From positions 1-52,719 of the forward strand of contig CABYRL010000008.1 of NCBI GenBank assembly GCA_902521465.1: DNA of 52,719 nt. Reading direction: 5' to 3'. This DNA is from an uncultured Alphaproteobacteria bacterium. Its GTDB lineage: Bacteria; Pseudomonadota; Alphaproteobacteria; HIMB59. Below the pieces are notes generated by a model. It did no database searches and was not told where the DNA came from. It was given only the letters and a program-made list of their open reading frames with translations. The position numbers were made by a program, and so were the translations under genes. Of this stretch, positions 39,719 through 48,288 are shown in pieces (the first letter of the stretch is position 1; each line of letters opens with the position of its first letter).

Positions 39719-40964
39719 TTACTTTATAATCGGCAAGGCAAATGAAGGAAAATCTTACCTCTTCAATCTTTTTTCTAAATCACATAAAACAATATCGAAT
39801 CCTAAGGCTAATACCACAATTGATATAATTAGGAAAAATATTAAATCAGAAAATTTTTCATATAACATATATGATACACCTGGATTTGAGAAAATAATTG
39901 ATCTTGATATTCTTTTGGATAAAATCTCAAAGCTAGGTTTAGATAATACCAGCTTCATATACTTAACCACATATTTTACAAATGAGGATTTAAAAATATG
40001 TAAGCAATTACATTCTAAAAAATTTAAACTTTTTCTTTTCTCTTTTAAAAAAATTGATGACGATAACTACATATCAAATTTATTCGATAAAATTTTCATA
40101 AATTACTCAGATAATTTATCATCACTAAAAAAATATCTATCTAATGCTAATAAAAAACAATTTTCAGACAAAGACTCAGTAAATAAAAAAACTATTGTTA
40201 TTTTTGGTAAAGAAAACACTGGTAAATCAACACTTTTTAATAAAATATTAAGTAAGTCTTTATCTAAAATATCACCAAATCTTCATACGACACGAGACTC
40301 CGTAAATTGGGATATAAAGTTTAAAAATTTAACATTAGAATTTATTGATACAGCTGGTTTTATTAGAAATAGATCGAACAGAAAAAATCTTGATTTTGAA
40401 AAACTTTCACTCGAGCAATCTGAATATTTCATTAAAAGGTCTTCACTCATAGTGTTATTGTTAGATGCAAATTCTGAGTCAAGACTAGATTTATCTTTAA
40501 TAGGCTCCTTATCTAAAAGAAATAAACCTTTTTTAGTATTAGTAAATAAAATTGATTTAATAGAAAATATATCTTTGTATAAACAAAATTTTTTAAAATA
40601 TCTCTCCTCAAAACACAATTTCTACTCTTCTTTGAACATATATTTTATATCAGCTCTATATACCTCTAAGTCAAAAATACTTGAAATAATATTCAATCAA
40701 TTAAATAACAAGTTTACTTTTAAGACTTCTTACCTTAATAAAATTATAAAATCTGTAAATAGTGAATTGGGAAAAATACAGAAAAACTCTAAAGAATTTA
40801 AGATTTATTTTATTACTGCCTTTACAGTAAACCAAAAAAATTATTTTAAAATTTCATGTAACTTCTCAAAAAAAAATATTAAATCACATTTAAAGTCGTA
40901 TTTATCTAAAATTTTAATAAGGGAATTGAAGCTAAAAGGAATAAATTTTAATCTGATCTTTTAA
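39711..40964 (+). CDS. der: Ribosome-associated GTPase Der (EngA), diverged
   Basis: Der has two tandem GTPase domains and a KH-like C-terminus and acts in 50S assembly. The GTG start at 39711 puts the first P-loop GKANEGKS at residues 8-15 and DTPG at 55-58, but the NKxD position reads FKKID (112-116), so guanine recognition in domain 1 looks lost. Domain 2 is intact: GKENTGKS 166-173, DTAG 213-216, NKID 279-282 and a SAL-type G5. At 417 aa it is clearly shorter than E. coli Der. It overlaps the bamB-like gene by 8 bases and the convergent gene by 17. Confidence 0.88.
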   Translation: MNNYFIIGKANEGKSYLFNLFSKSHKTISNPKANTTIDIIRKNIKSENFSYNIYDTPGFEKIIDLDILLDKISKLGLDNTSFIYLTTYFTNEDLKICKQLHSKKFKLFLFSFKKIDDDNYISNLFDKIFINYSDNLSSLKKYLSNANKKQFSDKDSVNKKTIVIFGKENTGKSTLFNKILSKSLSKISPNLHTTRDSVNWDIKFKNLTLEFIDTAGFIRNRSNRKNLDFEKLSLEQSEYFIKRSSLIVLLLDANSESRLDLSLIGSLSKRNKPFLVLVNKIDLIENISLYKQNFLKYLSSKHNFYSSLNIYFISALYTSKSKILEIIFNQLNNKFTFKTSYLNKIIKSVNSELGKIQKNSKEFKIYFITAFTVNQKNYFKISCNFSKKNIKSHLKSYLSKILIRELKLKGINFNLIF

Positions 40965-41433
40965 TATTAATAATATTTGATTTCACCAGATCTACTTTTA
41001 AGGACTCTAAATATTTAATTAATGACATTCTAAAATTATTTATATGTACTTTATAATGATTATCTTTTTCAAATGATAAAACAAAACTAAATTTACTATT
41101 AAATAGTGGAATAAGCTTATTAATAAAATAAATAATATTCATTAAAACATTGTAGTTTTTTTTCATATGATTGTAGTCATATTGATATGAAATCATATTT
41201 AAATCAATATCATTGTATATTATTGCTATTTCATCAATTTTAAAAATTTGATTTCTTATAATAGCTTCTGCTTTAATTAAATCCTCAATAGACTCAAAAT
41301 TTGTTTGTAGTAATGTATGGTCTTGGTTAATACTCATCATTTTCTTCTTAGCTAATATGATTTTATTTGATTCTGTAGATAAGACACTTTGGTCATCACC
41401 ATTTAAGTAAATTAATATTTGATTGAAAGACAA
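40948..41433 (-). CDS. Hypothetical protein, possible degenerate short-chain dehydrogenase
   Basis: The 161-aa product has no clear motif. Its layout suggests a reduced SDR fold: a middle strand (FKIDEIAIIYND) where SDRs have the NNAG strand, a helix with NVLMNIIYFINKLIPLF, a strand FSFVLSFE at the Ser position and then HYKVHINNFRMSLIKYL where Tyr-xxx-Lys is expected. The N-terminal glycine-rich dinucleotide motif is missing, so it is probably not an active oxidoreductase. Alphaproteobacteria often carry an SDR gene directly after purF, which is the position here (1 base after the purF stop). This relation is inference. Confidence 0.5.
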   Translation of the reverse strand: MSFNQILIYLNGDDQSVLSTESNKIILAKKKMMSINQDHTLLQTNFESIEDLIKAEAIIRNQIFKIDEIAIIYNDIDLNMISYQYDYNHMKKNYNVLMNIIYFINKLIPLFNSKFSFVLSFEKDNHYKVHINNFRMSLIKYLESLKVDLVKSNIINIKRSD

Positions 41434-42885
41434 TTAAATATTTGAACCAGCACTTAGCAGAGATAGCTGTGTAATTTTATTATCACCTAATTGATCTATT
41501 AATTTGATAGGATAATCACCTGTAAAATAGTGATCTGTCAATTGAGGTTTTTTATTGTCCCTTTTTAAATATCCTAAAGCTATATAAAGCCCATCCAAAG
41601 AAAGAAATTTTAAACTCTTTGCCTTTACATAATTACATATTTCATCAACACTCTTATTAGCAGCTAACAATTCTCTTTTAGTAGGCATATCAACTCCATA
41701 AAAATCAGGAAACTTGATTTCTGGGCATGCTATTCTTAAATGAACTTCTTTAGCACCTGCATCATACAACATTTTTACTATTTTATACGAAGTTGTTCCA
41801 CGTACTAAAGAGTCATCAACTAATATAATTTTCTTATTTTCTATAGAGCTTCTATTTGCATTTAATTTTAATTTGACTCCTAAACTTCTTATTTGTTGTC
41901 CAGGCTCTATAAAAGTTCTTCCAACATAATGATTTCTGATTAAACCTAAATCAAAATTAATTTTTTTCTGCTGACTATAGCCTATTGCAGCTGCATTACC
42001 AGAGTCTGGTACTGGTACAACTAAATCTGCCTCTAAGTTATCCTCTTTAGCTAGCTCTCTTCCTAAATTTTTTCTGTATTCATAAGCAGTTTTTCCTCTT
42101 AAAATACTATCTGGACGAGCAAAATAAATATATTCAAAGACGCAAGGTCGAGATGCATGTGTACCGAATGGTTTTAGGCTATTTAATTCATTATTCTCAA
42201 TGTAGACAATTTCACCATTTTCGATTTCTCTTATAAAATCTGCGCCAATAATATCTAAGGCACATGTTTCTGAAGCTAAAACATATGAATTATCTATTTT
42301 GCCTAGGACTAGAGGTCTAATACCATAAATATCTCTTGCGCCAATTAAAACATTTTTAGTAAGCATTACTAATGCATATCCACCTTGTATTTGAGATATA
42401 GCTTCAATAATTTTATCGATATTTTTTTCTTTTTTAGATCTAGCTATTAATTGAACTATTGTCTCTGAGTCTGAGGTAGTATAAAAGATTGCACCATCTT
42501 CAACTAGTTTTTTTCTTAAAGTAATTGCATTTGTAAAATTTCCATTATGAGAAACTCCTATTCCGCCAGCATTAGTGTCAGCAAAAAAGGGTTGAACATT
42601 CCTTAATATTTTACCTCCTGTAGTGCTATATCTATTGTGCCCGATAGCAAAAGAACCTGGTAATTTCTTGATTGTGTCTTCATTATTAAAATTATCTCCG
42701 ACGAGCCCAAATCTTTTTTCAGAATAATAATTTTTACCATCATAAGAAACTATTCCACAGCCCTCTTGACCTCGATGCTGCAGTGCGTGTAGACCTAAAG
42801 CTGCCAAAGCTGAAGCATCATTTATATTTGAAATTCCAAAAACACCACATTCTTCTTTAATTTTAGTAAAGTTCATCTTTGTCAT
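41434..42885 (-). CDS. purF: Amidophosphoribosyltransferase
   Basis: This enzyme makes phosphoribosylamine from PRPP and glutamine, the first committed step of purine synthesis. The N-terminal nucleophile is the Cys of EECGVFGI (residue 13 from the first ATG), which must be exposed by removal of a short propeptide; starting at the second ATG (42876) would leave a nine-residue propeptide. Further marks are HNRYSTTG in the glutaminase domain and ILVDDSLVRGTTS, the PRPP loop of the C-terminal domain. The 483-aa length is normal. It overlaps cvpA by 23 bases. The other pur genes of the window lie in a separate operon. Confidence 0.97.
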   Translation of the reverse strand: MTKMNFTKIKEECGVFGISNINDASALAALGLHALQHRGQEGCGIVSYDGKNYYSEKRFGLVGDNFNNEDTIKKLPGSFAIGHNRYSTTGGKILRNVQPFFADTNAGGIGVSHNGNFTNAITLRKKLVEDGAIFYTTSDSETIVQLIARSKKEKNIDKIIEAISQIQGGYALVMLTKNVLIGARDIYGIRPLVLGKIDNSYVLASETCALDIIGADFIREIENGEIVYIENNELNSLKPFGTHASRPCVFEYIYFARPDSILRGKTAYEYRKNLGRELAKEDNLEADLVVPVPDSGNAAAIGYSQQKKINFDLGLIRNHYVGRTFIEPGQQIRSLGVKLKLNANRSSIENKKIILVDDSLVRGTTSYKIVKMLYDAGAKEVHLRIACPEIKFPDFYGVDMPTKRELLAANKSVDEICNYVKAKSLKFLSLDGLYIALGYLKRDNKKPQLTDHYFTGDYPIKLIDQLGDNKITQLSLLSAGSNI

Positions 42886-43426
42886 TATCTTTTTCTTTAT
42901 TTAATGGTTTCTTTTTTAATTTATTTTCAGACTCTGAGTCTTTATACATAAGGTTTTCATATATTGATATATTTAATTGCATGATTCTATTTTTATCGTC
43001 TATATAATTTTTTAAAAAAGCAACGTAAGAAAAATAGAATAAAATAGAAAATAAAACAATTCCATAAGAGGCACCAATTATCGTATCTAATATTTTAAAT
43101 TCTAGTTGAGAAGGAGACTTCAAATCTAGAGCCTTTTCTAAAATAGAATAAATAAAATAAGTTATTAAAAATAAAATGATAAAAAAAATAATTTCCAAAA
43201 AAATCAAATTATTTTTTTGTATAGAAAATAAATAATCAATATTTAATTTTTCAAGAGAAAAACTTAGAAATCTTTTATGAAATATAAATGGCAAAGATAT
43301 TGATAAAATTATTTTAAGGCTGAAACTTATTGATTTGGTGGCTCCCTTGATACCAAATAAAATTGCAAATATAACTAAAAGAATAAGATACGTATAATCA
43401 TAGTAATTTAAACCTGATAGGCTCAT
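42863..43426 (-). CDS. cvpA: CvpA family membrane protein
   Basis: A 187-aa inner membrane protein with four hydrophobic stretches (about residues 8-28, 31-49, 70-92 and 115-135) and a charged, Lys/Asp-rich cytoplasmic tail. It is named for colicin V production in E. coli; its general role in envelope homeostasis is unclear. Identification relies on topology, length and the position directly before purF, a widely conserved pairing. The last 23 bases overlap purF. Confidence 0.8.
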   Translation of the reverse strand: MSLSGLNYYDYTYLILLVIFAILFGIKGATKSISFSLKIILSISLPFIFHKRFLSFSLEKLNIDYLFSIQKNNLIFLEIIFFIILFLITYFIYSILEKALDLKSPSQLEFKILDTIIGASYGIVLFSILFYFSYVAFLKNYIDDKNRIMQLNISIYENLMYKDSESENKLKKKPLNKEKDNDKDELY

Positions 43427-43431
43427 TAACG

Positions 43432-44130
43432 TCAGTACTTTGCTCCATTGATGAAAGACTTAAATATTTTATTTTTTGTCTTTAAAATATTTTTGCAATA
43501 TCCTTTATCTTGTATTACTCCGCCATCAATAAAATAATAATTATCTCCAGTTTTTATAGCACTTTTAATATCATGAGTTATGCTTAAAGCAGTAATTTTC
43601 CTTTTAGTTATCACTTTTAGAATTAATTCATTTATTTTATCACTGTTTATTGGGTCTAGACCTGTAGTTGGTTCATCTAGAAAAATCACTTTAGGATTTT
43701 TGTATAAAGCTCTTGCTAATGCTGCCCTTTTTTTCATACCGCCAGATATTTCTGATGGATATCTATTAAAATTTGATTTATCTAATCCTACATCTTTCAT
43801 CAGAGAAAGAACTTTTGTATCAAAATTTGTTTTATTATTTATGAAATCAGTAAATGCTATATTTTCACAAATTTTTAAACTATCAAAAAGAGCTCCATAT
43901 TGAAATAACATACTAAACTTATCAATTTCAACATCAGATTTTCCATCATATAAAATGGAACCACTATCATGTCTGAACAATTTATAAATAGTTTTTACTA
44001 AGACAGATTTTCCACATCCAGATTGACCCAGTATTATAGTAGACTTATTTTTTTCTATGGTCATACTGATGTCCTTTAATACATAATTTTCATCAAATTT
44101 TTTCTTAAGGTTTTTAATTTCTATTTTCAT
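43432..44130 (-). CDS. mlaF: ABC transporter ATP-binding protein, MlaF-like
   Basis: The ATPase of an Mla-type phospholipid transporter that maintains outer membrane lipid asymmetry. Walker A is ILGQSGCGKSVLVK (about residues 33-46), the signature is EISGGMKKRAALARAL, Walker B is VIFLDEPTTGLDP and the H-loop is ALSITHD. SGGMKKR rather than SGGQ is typical of MlaF. It shares a base with the mlaE stop. The substrate-binding MCE protein MlaD and the periplasmic MlaC are not in this window. Confidence 0.9.
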   Translation of the reverse strand: MKIEIKNLKKKFDENYVLKDISMTIEKNKSTIILGQSGCGKSVLVKTIYKLFRHDSGSILYDGKSDVEIDKFSMLFQYGALFDSLKICENIAFTDFINNKTNFDTKVLSLMKDVGLDKSNFNRYPSEISGGMKKRAALARALYKNPKVIFLDEPTTGLDPINSDKINELILKVITKRKITALSITHDIKSAIKTGDNYYFIDGGVIQDKGYCKNILKTKNKIFKSFINGAKY

Positions 44131-44897
44131 TAAAAAAATAATTCTGTAAGAAAATAATTTGATGATAATATTAGAACTGATGAAATAACAACTGCATTAG
44201 TTGTAGCAGATCCGACACCAAATGCACCTTTATCTGAAAATAATCCACAATAACAACTAACAATTGATATTATAAAGCCAAATGCAATTGCTTTAAAAAT
44301 TCCTGATAGGTAATCAGCTAAGCTCAAAAAATCAATAGTGTTTAGTAAATACAAATTATCATTAAATCCAAGTCTATGAACTGACACTAAATATCCACCC
44401 ATCACACCAATAAAATCTACTAATGTTACAAATATTGGTAAAGCCAAAGTTAGTGATAGAACCCTTGGTGTTACTAAGTAATTATAATAATTTGTATTAA
44501 GAGTCTTCAGAGCATCTATTTGTTCTGTCACTCTCATTGTGGCAATTTCTGCAGCAATAGATGAACCCACTCTTGCCGAAATCATAAGTCCAGTTAATAC
44601 AGGCCCCAACTCCCTAGTTAAAGTCAAAACGACTATGTTGGGAATTGCTGACTCAGCAGAGAATCTTGAAAAACCGGTATAAGATTGCAAAGCGAGCACC
44701 ATACCAGAAAAAATACCAGTTAAAGCTATAATTGGTATAGATGAAATAAATATATTAAAAAAATAAAATAAATTATTTTTAAAATAGAATTTAGGTTTAA
44801 ATAAATATTTGAAAAAAAACATAATAAATAAAATAAATTTCCCAAAGTTTGAGAATAATTTTATTAAAATTTTTCCAATATTTTCAATAAATTGCAT
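44130..44897 (-). CDS. mlaE: ABC transporter permease, MlaE-like
   Basis: The 255-aa inner membrane permease partner of the ATPase encoded next to it. The conserved MlaE block is LTRELGPVLTGLMISARVGSSIAAEIATMRVTEQIDALKTL (about residues 87-130). An N-terminal amphipathic/hydrophobic region (FILFIMFFFKYLF) and about five membrane helices are seen, ending in GVGSATTNAVVISSVLIL. It lies 8 bases after dnaB on the same strand. Confidence 0.9.
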   Translation of the reverse strand: MQFIENIGKILIKLFSNFGKFILFIMFFFKYLFKPKFYFKNNLFYFFNIFISSIPIIALTGIFSGMVLALQSYTGFSRFSAESAIPNIVVLTLTRELGPVLTGLMISARVGSSIAAEIATMRVTEQIDALKTLNTNYYNYLVTPRVLSLTLALPIFVTLVDFIGVMGGYLVSVHRLGFNDNLYLLNTIDFLSLADYLSGIFKAIAFGFIISIVSCYCGLFSDKGAFGVGSATTNAVVISSVLILSSNYFLTELFF

Positions 44898-44905
44898 TTG
44901 AGATC

Positions 44906-46327
44906 TTAGTTTGATGCATTTTTTTCAATTCCTAAGAATTTGGTATATTTATCGTCAAAGTATAGTTCAATCTTACCTGTAGGACCATTTCTTTGTTTCG
45001 CAACAATTAATTCGGCTTTGTTGAAAACTTCTTCATTTCTATCTTTCCAGGAGTCGTGTTTTTTTTGGTATGACTCTTGAGTTTCATCTGGTCCCCTTGT
45101 GGGTTCATTTCTTTGTAAATAGTAACTTTCCCTGAATATAAACATTACAACATCTGCATCTTGCTCAATACTTCCTGATTCTCTCAAATCAGAGAGTAGG
45201 GGCCTTTTATCATCTCTATTTTCAACTTGACGTGAGAGCTGTGAGAGTGAAATCACAGGTAAGTCAAATTCTTTTGCTAATTGTTTGAGATTCCTTGTTA
45301 TCTCAGATAATTCGTTAACTCTATTGTCTCGATTACTCTCAGGTTTAATCAATTGTAAATAATCAATTATGACTAATTTAATATTAAAATTATTTTTATA
45401 CCTACGAAGCTTAGATCTTAGTTCAGAAACTGTTAAATTAGAACTGTCATCAAAAAAGAAATTCAAGTTATTAATTTCTTGATATGTATTTTGAAGTTTC
45501 AGAGAGTCTTTTTCATTAAGCTCACCCTTACGAAGCTTATCACTTGGAATTTTTGACTGCTCGGCCAAAATTCTCAGACCTATTTGCTCAGCAGACATCT
45601 CTAGAGAGAACATTACAACAGAGCCATTATCCTCCTCTTGAGAAAAGTATCTGGCAGCATTAAAAGCTATGTTTGTTGCAAGCGCAGTTTTACCCATTGA
45701 GGGTCTACCTGCAAGAATAATTAGATCTGAATTTTGTAATCCTCCTAACATATTATCTAAATCTGCAAAACCTGATGTAATTCCAGAATATTTACCTTTT
45801 TTCTTAAATGCTTTTTCTATTAATTGAAGAGAAGCTTTAGTTACCGAAGAAAAGTTTCTTAATTCATAATCGTTTTTCTTTAAATTAGATAAATCAAATA
45901 TTTTTTTTTCAAGGTCTAAAAATATATCTTTAATACTATTTGATGTTTCAAAAGTTGTTGACTCATTATTTTTACTCTGTGTAATTTTGAAAAGCTCTCT
46001 ACGTAAATGTAATTCATGAAGAGTTTCTATATAATTAGAAAAAATATCCTTAGAAAAGACAATTTTATCTATTTGAGATGAGAGATTTTTGTGAGTTTTT
46101 GACTGAATATCTGGGATATAATTTTTTATAGTATCAATTGAAATATTCTTTTGTGATTTATGAAAATCCTCTAAAACATTAAAAATTTTTAAATTTTCTG
46201 TATTAGAGAATAAAGAGTTATCCAAATTTTCAAAATGTGTATCAATTAATTCAGGATGCTTAAGCAGATAAGCTATAACAATAATTTCAATATCATTGTC
46301 TTTTAAACTCTCAAAAGTCTTTTGCAT
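44906..46327 (-). CDS. dnaB: Replicative DNA helicase DnaB
   Basis: The hexameric 5'-3' helicase at the replication fork. The N-terminal domain (about residues 1-130) is followed by a linker and the RecA-like motor with Walker A AGRPSMGKTALATNIAFNAA (about residues 206-225), the LVIIDYLQLI Walker B strand, LSQLSRQVENRDDKRPLLSDLRESGSIEQDADVV and the arginine-finger region near the C-terminus. At 473 aa it is normal with no intein. It follows rplI in the S6-S18-L9-DnaB cluster, a common bacterial arrangement. Confidence 0.97.
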   Translation of the reverse strand: MQKTFESLKDNDIEIIVIAYLLKHPELIDTHFENLDNSLFSNTENLKIFNVLEDFHKSQKNISIDTIKNYIPDIQSKTHKNLSSQIDKIVFSKDIFSNYIETLHELHLRRELFKITQSKNNESTTFETSNSIKDIFLDLEKKIFDLSNLKKNDYELRNFSSVTKASLQLIEKAFKKKGKYSGITSGFADLDNMLGGLQNSDLIILAGRPSMGKTALATNIAFNAARYFSQEEDNGSVVMFSLEMSAEQIGLRILAEQSKIPSDKLRKGELNEKDSLKLQNTYQEINNLNFFFDDSSNLTVSELRSKLRRYKNNFNIKLVIIDYLQLIKPESNRDNRVNELSEITRNLKQLAKEFDLPVISLSQLSRQVENRDDKRPLLSDLRESGSIEQDADVVMFIFRESYYLQRNEPTRGPDETQESYQKKHDSWKDRNEEVFNKAELIVAKQRNGPTGKIELYFDDKYTKFLGIEKNASN

Positions 46328-46366
46328 ATAATGCTAAGTTATTTATAAATTTAAAAAAAGAAAGTC

Positions 46367-46825
46367 TTAGTCAGAGGTTTTCGGGGATAAAATCTCAATA
46401 TCAAGTGAACAATTTACTTCTGGATGTAAGTCTATATCTACAGAGTAATTCCCGGTAGTTTTTATCTTATTTCCAAGTTTTACAAACTTTTTTTGAATAT
46501 TTAAATCTTTTTCACTTAAAAATGAGACTATATCAGATACACTTAATGAACCGTATAGCTCTCCGTTTTCTTTAGCTGCAATTTCTTTAGTAAATTTTAA
46601 TTCATTGATTTTGGTAGCTATAACACTAGCATTAGATTTATTTTCATCATCTCTTTTCAATAGACTCTCTTCTAATGACTTTATTTCTTCAATATTTTTT
46701 TTTGTTGCAAATTTAGCTTTGCCATTGGGAATTAAGTAATTTCTTGCATAACCATCTTTTACAGTTACAACAGAGCCAATTTCCCAGTTTTTTTTAAATT
46801 TTTCTAGAACAACAACTTTTGTCAT
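46367..46825 (-). CDS. rplI: 50S ribosomal protein L9
   Basis: L9 binds 23S rRNA and reaches across the ribosome. The proper start is the ATG at 46825, giving MTKVVVLEKFKKNWEIGSVV and the conserved VKDGYARNYLIPNGKAKFATKKN. A longer frame reaching back to 46936 overlaps rpsR and is not homologous to L9. From this start the protein has 152 aa, with N-domain, long connecting helix (about 45-75) and C-domain. It starts 4 bases after the rpsR stop. Confidence 0.95.
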   Translation of the reverse strand: MTKVVVLEKFKKNWEIGSVVTVKDGYARNYLIPNGKAKFATKKNIEEIKSLEESLLKRDDENKSNASVIATKINELKFTKEIAAKENGELYGSLSVSDIVSFLSEKDLNIQKKFVKLGNKIKTTGNYSVDIDLHPEVNCSLDIEILSPKTSD

Positions 46826-46829
46826 AATA

Positions 46830-47018
46830 TTATAATAAAGATAAAAACCTAGCCTGTTTAATTGCTTTAGAGATTTTAGTATGAATTGATCTAGACATAT
46901 TCGTAACTCTTTGTGGTATAATTTTACCATTATCATTTGTAAACTTTTTTAAAATGTGAGTATATTTGTAGTCAAGTTTCATTAAATCTTCATTTGAAAT
47001 ATTTAAGTTTTTTTTCAT
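46830..47018 (-). CDS. rpsR: 30S ribosomal protein S18
   Basis: A small S6 partner in the 30S platform. DYKYTHILKKFTNDNGKIIPQRVTNMSRSIHTKISKAIKQARFLSLL matches the S18 core in order (D-Y-K-x-x-x-x-L-x-x-F, G-K-I-x-P-R-x-T, IKxAR). At 62 aa it is shorter than most S18 proteins (about 75-80 aa), with a reduced N-terminus and a C-terminus that stops right after the core. It shares its first base with the rpsF stop. Confidence 0.93.
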   Translation of the reverse strand: MKKNLNISNEDLMKLDYKYTHILKKFTNDNGKIIPQRVTNMSRSIHTKISKAIKQARFLSLL

Positions 47019-47347
47019 TAATTATCCTTATTTACTTGAGGAGTAGCCTCTTCTAATTGATCAATTGATTTCGTAATTAGGAAACGAAGACAGTCTGTAT
47101 TAAATTTTAAAAAACTGTCAAGTTTTTTTGGAAAATCAGAGTTAGCGTTAAAGCGCATAAATTTAAATGAACCTTTTGAATACTTATTAATTAGTGATTT
47201 TAGATTTTTAATTCCCCAATCCTCTTTATAACCAATAGAAACGTTGTTATCAGAAAAAAATTGATCAATTGAAGAATTAAAATTTTTCAACTGGTCATTT
47301 GCCAGATCAGGTTTTACTATGATTGTCGTTTCATATATGTTAGTCAT
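47018..47347 (-). CDS. rpsF: 30S ribosomal protein S6
   Basis: S6 binds the central domain of 16S rRNA with S18. The ATG at 47347 gives MTNIYETTIIVKPDL, the standard S6 N-terminus, and 109 aa. An upstream in-frame ATG at 47386 would overlap the divergent fabD start and add 13 unrelated residues. Later parts are DWGIKNLKSLINKYSKGSFKFMRF and LRFLITK. It is the first gene of the S6-S18-L9-DnaB-MlaEF-CvpA-PurF run. Confidence 0.95.
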   Translation of the reverse strand: MTNIYETTIIVKPDLANDQLKNFNSSIDQFFSDNNVSIGYKEDWGIKNLKSLINKYSKGSFKFMRFNANSDFPKKLDSFLKFNTDCLRFLITKSIDQLEEATPQVNKDN

Positions 47348-47367
47348 GTAAAAAGAGTGTCTACAGA

Positions 47368-47373
47368 TATAAT
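47368..47373 (+). promoter_or_regulatory. -10 element (perfect TATAAT) of fabD
   Basis: A perfect TATAAT ends six bases before the fabD ATG at 47380, so the expected +1 base is the A of the ATG. This predicts a truly leaderless fabD message. No good -35 is found at 16-18 bp, and no Shine-Dalgarno sequence is present. The divergent rpsF start is only 32 bases from the fabD start. Confidence 0.5.
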
Positions 47374-47379
47374 TTAAAT

Positions 47380-48288
47380 ATGTCAAATAAAAATCTTTCC
47401 TTGCTTTTTACAGGTCAAGGCTCACAATTTTCTGAAATGGGAGCTGATTTTATTAAAAAATATGATTGGGTTAAAGATAGATATTCTATAAGTTCAAAAA
47501 TACTAGGTTATGATTTATTTGAAGCTCAGAGTAACCCTAGTCTTTTGAATTTAACTCAATATAGCCAACCCATGATTTTTGTGCTTAGTTCAATAATAAT
47601 CGATATTTGCAAAGAAAATTTAATGAAAAATTATTCAAAAATAATACTCGCAGGTCATTCTTTGGGAGAATATTGCGCTTTGTATTTTGCTGGGTCATTA
47701 AATTTCGAGGAAATGCTGGAAGTTGTTAAATTTAGAGGTGAGTCAATGTCAATTGTATCAGATCCTAACAAGTATGTAATGTATGCTATTTTAAAAAAAG
47801 AAGGCTTAGAAATAGATGAAAGACTGTTTGGTGATGGTGTGTATATTGCAAATATAAATTCTGATAGACAAATTGTTATATGTGGTTTCAAAGATAATGT
47901 AAATCAATTCATAGAGAAAAACCCAATTGGTAAATTTATCAAATTAAATGTTTCAGCTCCATTTCATTCTGATTTAATGATAAATAGTTCAAAAATATTT
48001 AAAGAAAATATTAAAAATAAATTATTTAAAAAAATTAATTTAGACTTAATATCTAATCACAAACTTGTAAATTATAAAAATATTTCTGAAATAGATTTTA
48101 GTAGCCAATTGTCACTTCAAATATATTCCACAGTAATGTGGTCGGAGACCATAAAAACTATTCTTAAAGAAGAAATAAATACTTTCATAGAAATTGGCCC
48201 AAAAAAAACATTATTAAATTTTTTACCAAAAGACTTTACTGGGGAAAAATATTCATTTTGTAATCTAGAGGATATAAAGAATGTTTAA
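47380..48288 (+). CDS. fabD: Malonyl-CoA:ACP transacylase
   Basis: This enzyme loads malonyl groups onto the acyl carrier protein encoded downstream. The N-terminus has LLFTGQGSQFSEMG, the nucleophile Ser is in LAGHSLGEYCAL (about residues 90-101), and the catalytic His is in LNVSAPFHSDLM. The 302-aa length is standard. It opens the fabD-fabG-acpP-fabF-gmk run and overlaps fabG by 8 bases. Confidence 0.96.
   Translation: MSNKNLSLLFTGQGSQFSEMGADFIKKYDWVKDRYSISSKILGYDLFEAQSNPSLLNLTQYSQPMIFVLSSIIIDICKENLMKNYSKIILAGHSLGEYCALYFAGSLNFEEMLEVVKFRGESMSIVSDPNKYVMYAILKKEGLEIDERLFGDGVYIANINSDRQIVICGFKDNVNQFIEKNPIGKFIKLNVSAPFHSDLMINSSKIFKENIKNKLFKKINLDLISNHKLVNYKNISEIDFSSQLSLQIYSTVMWSETIKTILKEEINTFIEIGPKKTLLNFLPKDFTGEKYSFCNLEDIKNV

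Noticed and set aside
46826-46936. N-terminal extension of L9 to an ATG at 46936
   Set aside because: It overlaps rpsR almost completely, and the L9 family begins at MTKVVVLEKF (46825).
47348-47386. N-terminal extension of S6 to an ATG at 47386
   Set aside because: It would overlap the divergent fabD start and add residues absent in S6; the ATG at 47347 gives the normal N-terminus.
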